From Betaproteobacteria bacterium (lineage in GTDB: Bacteria; Pseudomonadota; Gammaproteobacteria; Burkholderiales; Burkholderiaceae_F), in NCBI GenBank assembly GCA_016861185.1, contig BOKW01000004.1:124001-188000 (forward strand): a DNA stretch of 64,000 bases. Direction: 5' to 3'. The notes beneath the pieces were generated by a model that worked only from the letters and a program-made list of their open reading frames with translations, was not told the origin of the DNA and made no database searches. Below are positions 62,553 to 64,000 of the stretch, piece after piece. The translations under genes were made by a program, and so were the position numbers. Numbering within the stretch: position 1 is the first letter of the stretch; each line of letters begins with the position of its first letter.

Positions 62553-63887
62553 ATGCAGAACGCGCGCTGGTCTCTGCGCGGCCGGCTGGTCGCGCTGCTG
62601 GCCGTGGCCACGCTGGCGAGCTGGGCGGCCGGCGGCACGTGGCTGTACCGCGCGTCGCTCGCCGAATCGAGCCGCCTGTTCGATGCAGCCCTGGCCGAAA
62701 CCGCGCATGCGGTGCTCGCGGTCGTCGCGCACGAGTGGCTCGAGGAGGAAGAAGACATCGAGCTCGAGGTGATCGACCACGCGCACACCGAGACGCTTTA
62801 CTACCAGGTGCGCGACGGGCGCGGCGCGATCGTCTACCGCTCGCCCGGCGCGCCGAGCGAACCCTTCGGCGAAGCGGCCGCGCGCGGCTTCGCCGATCGT
62901 CGCGTCGGGGGCGCCGACTACCGCGTGTATTCGCTGCAGGCGCCGCGCGGACGCGGCGCGATCCACGTCGCGCAGCCGCTCGCCGCGCGCGCCGCCGCCG
63001 CGCAGGCGGCCGCGCTGCGCCTACTCGCACCGGGGCTCGTATTCGCGCTGCTGCTCGCGGGCGGCGCCTGGCTGATCGTGCGCAAGGTCACCGCGCCGGT
63101 GGTCGACTTCTCGCGCGCGATCGACGCCCGCACGCCGGGCGATGCCACGCCGGTGCGCGCCGACGCGCTGCCGGCCGAGCTGGCGCCGGTCGGGCAGGCG
63201 GTCAACCGGTTGCTGGCGCGCGTCGAGGCTGCGCTGCTGCACGAGCGCACGCTGACCGCCGACGCCGCGCACGAGTTGCGCACGCCGCTCGCCGCGCTGC
63301 GCGCGCAGGCGCAAGTGGCCCTGCGCTCGCGCGTCGACGCCGAGCGGGACGCCGCGCTGCGCGAGCTGATCGGCGGCGTCGACCGCGCCGTGCGCGGGGT
63401 GGACAGCGTGCTGACGCTCGCGCGGCTCGACACCCGGCGCATCGACGTGGCTGCGCTGCCGGCCGTGCAGTTGCCGGCGCTCGTCGGCCTGGTCGCCGCC
63501 GAATTCGAACCGACCGCGCGCGCGCGCGGCATCGCGCTCGAACTCGACGTGCCGCCGCTCGAGCTGCGCGGCGACGCCGACGCGCTCGCGATCCTGCTGC
63601 GCAACCTGCTCGACAACGCGCTGCGCCACGCCGCGGGCGTCGTCCGCGTGCAGGCGCGCGCCGCCGACGCAACCGTGGGGCTGGCAGTGCGCGACGACGG
63701 CCCCGGCATGACGCCGGAGCAGCGCAGCCGCGCGTTCGACCGCTTTTATCGCGGCACCGAAAGCGGCGGCGCCGGGCTCGGACTGGCGCTGGTCAAGCGC
63801 GTCGCCGAACTGCACGGCGGCAGCGCGGCGTTCGTCGACGGCCTGGACGGCCGCGGCCTCGGCGTCGAGGTTGTGCTCCCTCGCTGA
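62553..63887 (+). CDS. sensor histidine kinase (QseC-like)
   Basis: A 444-residue kinase: first helix near residue 15 (LVALLAVATLASWAAGGTWLY), a periplasmic domain with an acidic patch (EEEEDIELEVIDH), second helix (LLAPGLVFALLLAGGAWLIV, about 150-170), HisKA with TADAAHELRTPLAALRAQAQVA near residue 245, and HATPase with LLRNLLDNALRHA, VRDDGPGM and GGAGLGLALVKRV. Five nt after the regulator gene. The acidic patch may bind cations, but no ligand is known. Confidence 0.93.
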   Translation: MQNARWSLRGRLVALLAVATLASWAAGGTWLYRASLAESSRLFDAALAETAHAVLAVVAHEWLEEEEDIELEVIDHAHTETLYYQVRDGRGAIVYRSPGAPSEPFGEAAARGFADRRVGGADYRVYSLQAPRGRGAIHVAQPLAARAAAAQAAALRLLAPGLVFALLLAGGAWLIVRKVTAPVVDFSRAIDARTPGDATPVRADALPAELAPVGQAVNRLLARVEAALLHERTLTADAAHELRTPLAALRAQAQVALRSRVDAERDAALRELIGGVDRAVRGVDSVLTLARLDTRRIDVAALPAVQLPALVGLVAAEFEPTARARGIALELDVPPLELRGDADALAILLRNLLDNALRHAAGVVRVQARAADATVGLAVRDDGPGMTPEQRSRAFDRFYRGTESGGAGLGLALVKRVAELHGGSAAFVDGLDGRGLGVEVVLPR

Positions 63888-63888
63888 C

Positions 63889-64000
63889 TCAACCCTGCGC
63901 CGCTTCCTCGATCGGCGCCGCGACGGTCACGCGCGTGGCGAGCACCTTGTCGATGCGACGGCCGTCCATGTCGACGATCTCGAAGCGCCAGCCGGCCCAT
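63889..64000 (-). CDS. CorC/HlyC-type transporter-associated domain protein (partial, C-terminus only)
   Basis: The last 36 codons of a gene that enters from the right: AGWRFEIVDMDGRRIDKVL is the end of the CorC_HlyC domain found in hemolysin-family (TlyC/CorC) magnesium-efflux-related proteins. The rest lies outside the window, so the protein length and any CBS or membrane domains cannot be checked. Confidence 0.75.
   Translation of the reverse strand, partial: WAGWRFEIVDMDGRRIDKVLATRVTVAAPIEEAAQG

Overview
The window is GC-rich, densely packed bacterial chromosome. The gene orders hemL-thiE-thiD-rubredoxin-pilG-pilH-pilI-pilJ-chpA and yqgE-ruvX-pyrR-pyrB-pyrC', a CIRCE-controlled groESL, and split heptose kinase and adenylyltransferase genes all point to a betaproteobacterium, most likely Burkholderiales-like. 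This placement is inferred from gene order and family knowledge, not from a search. I see no rRNA, tRNA, CRISPR array, phage or insertion sequence.

Region by region: 1-14.3 kb is a surface-polysaccharide (O-antigen or exopolysaccharide) locus. On the minus strand it has a methyltransferase, a GT4 glycosyltransferase, a Wzy-like polymerase, a Wzx-like flippase and a Wzz-like chain-length protein. On the plus strand it has an AsnB-type amidotransferase and a two-domain oxidoreductase. A second minus-strand group holds a WecA/WbpL-like initiating transferase, another GT4 and a heparinase II/III-like protein. 14.8-19.9 kb carries a complete ADP-L-glycero-D-manno-heptose pathway for the LPS inner core (gmhA, hldA, hldD, gmhB, hldC). 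It is interrupted between hldA and hldD by two toxin-antitoxin modules and a duplicated stub of hldD. 19.9-29.2 kb is housekeeping: apaH, plsC, the pyrimidine cluster pyrR-pyrB plus a catalytically dead dihydroorotase-like pyrC', ruvX, yqgE, a photolyase, an M48 peptidase and a DUF898 membrane protein.

29.3-32.96 kb is a small detoxification-type operon: a cysteine-rich MarR regulator, an ArsN2-like acetyltransferase fused to a flavoprotein, and an MFS exporter, with two near-identical operator boxes in front. Next come groES-groEL with CIRCE and a clear terminator, then a two-component cluster (PAS kinase, NarL-type regulator, stand-alone receiver). At 39.7 kb there is a stand-alone Cas6e/CasE-like protein with no CRISPR locus around it. 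After it come a thioredoxin-TPR protein, a redoxin/DsbD pair, hemL-thiE-thiD, rubredoxin, and the pil-chp chemosensory operon for twitching motility, which ends in the 1926-residue ChpA. The end of the window has an EamA transporter, pyrF, an EgtD-like histidine methyltransferase, a three-gene cytochrome operon (DUF1924 protein, diheme cytochrome c, cytochrome b561) followed by its probable two-component system, and the tail of a CorC-like gene.

Most promising leads: the orphan Cas6e homologue; the fused ArsN2-flavoprotein operon with its paired operators; the hldD stub beside the toxin-antitoxin modules; the DUF1924 cytochrome that lost one heme-binding cysteine; and the CTTAAT-N5-CTTAAT box in front of it. 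Several dispersed palindromic repeats also supply the stop codons of genes.
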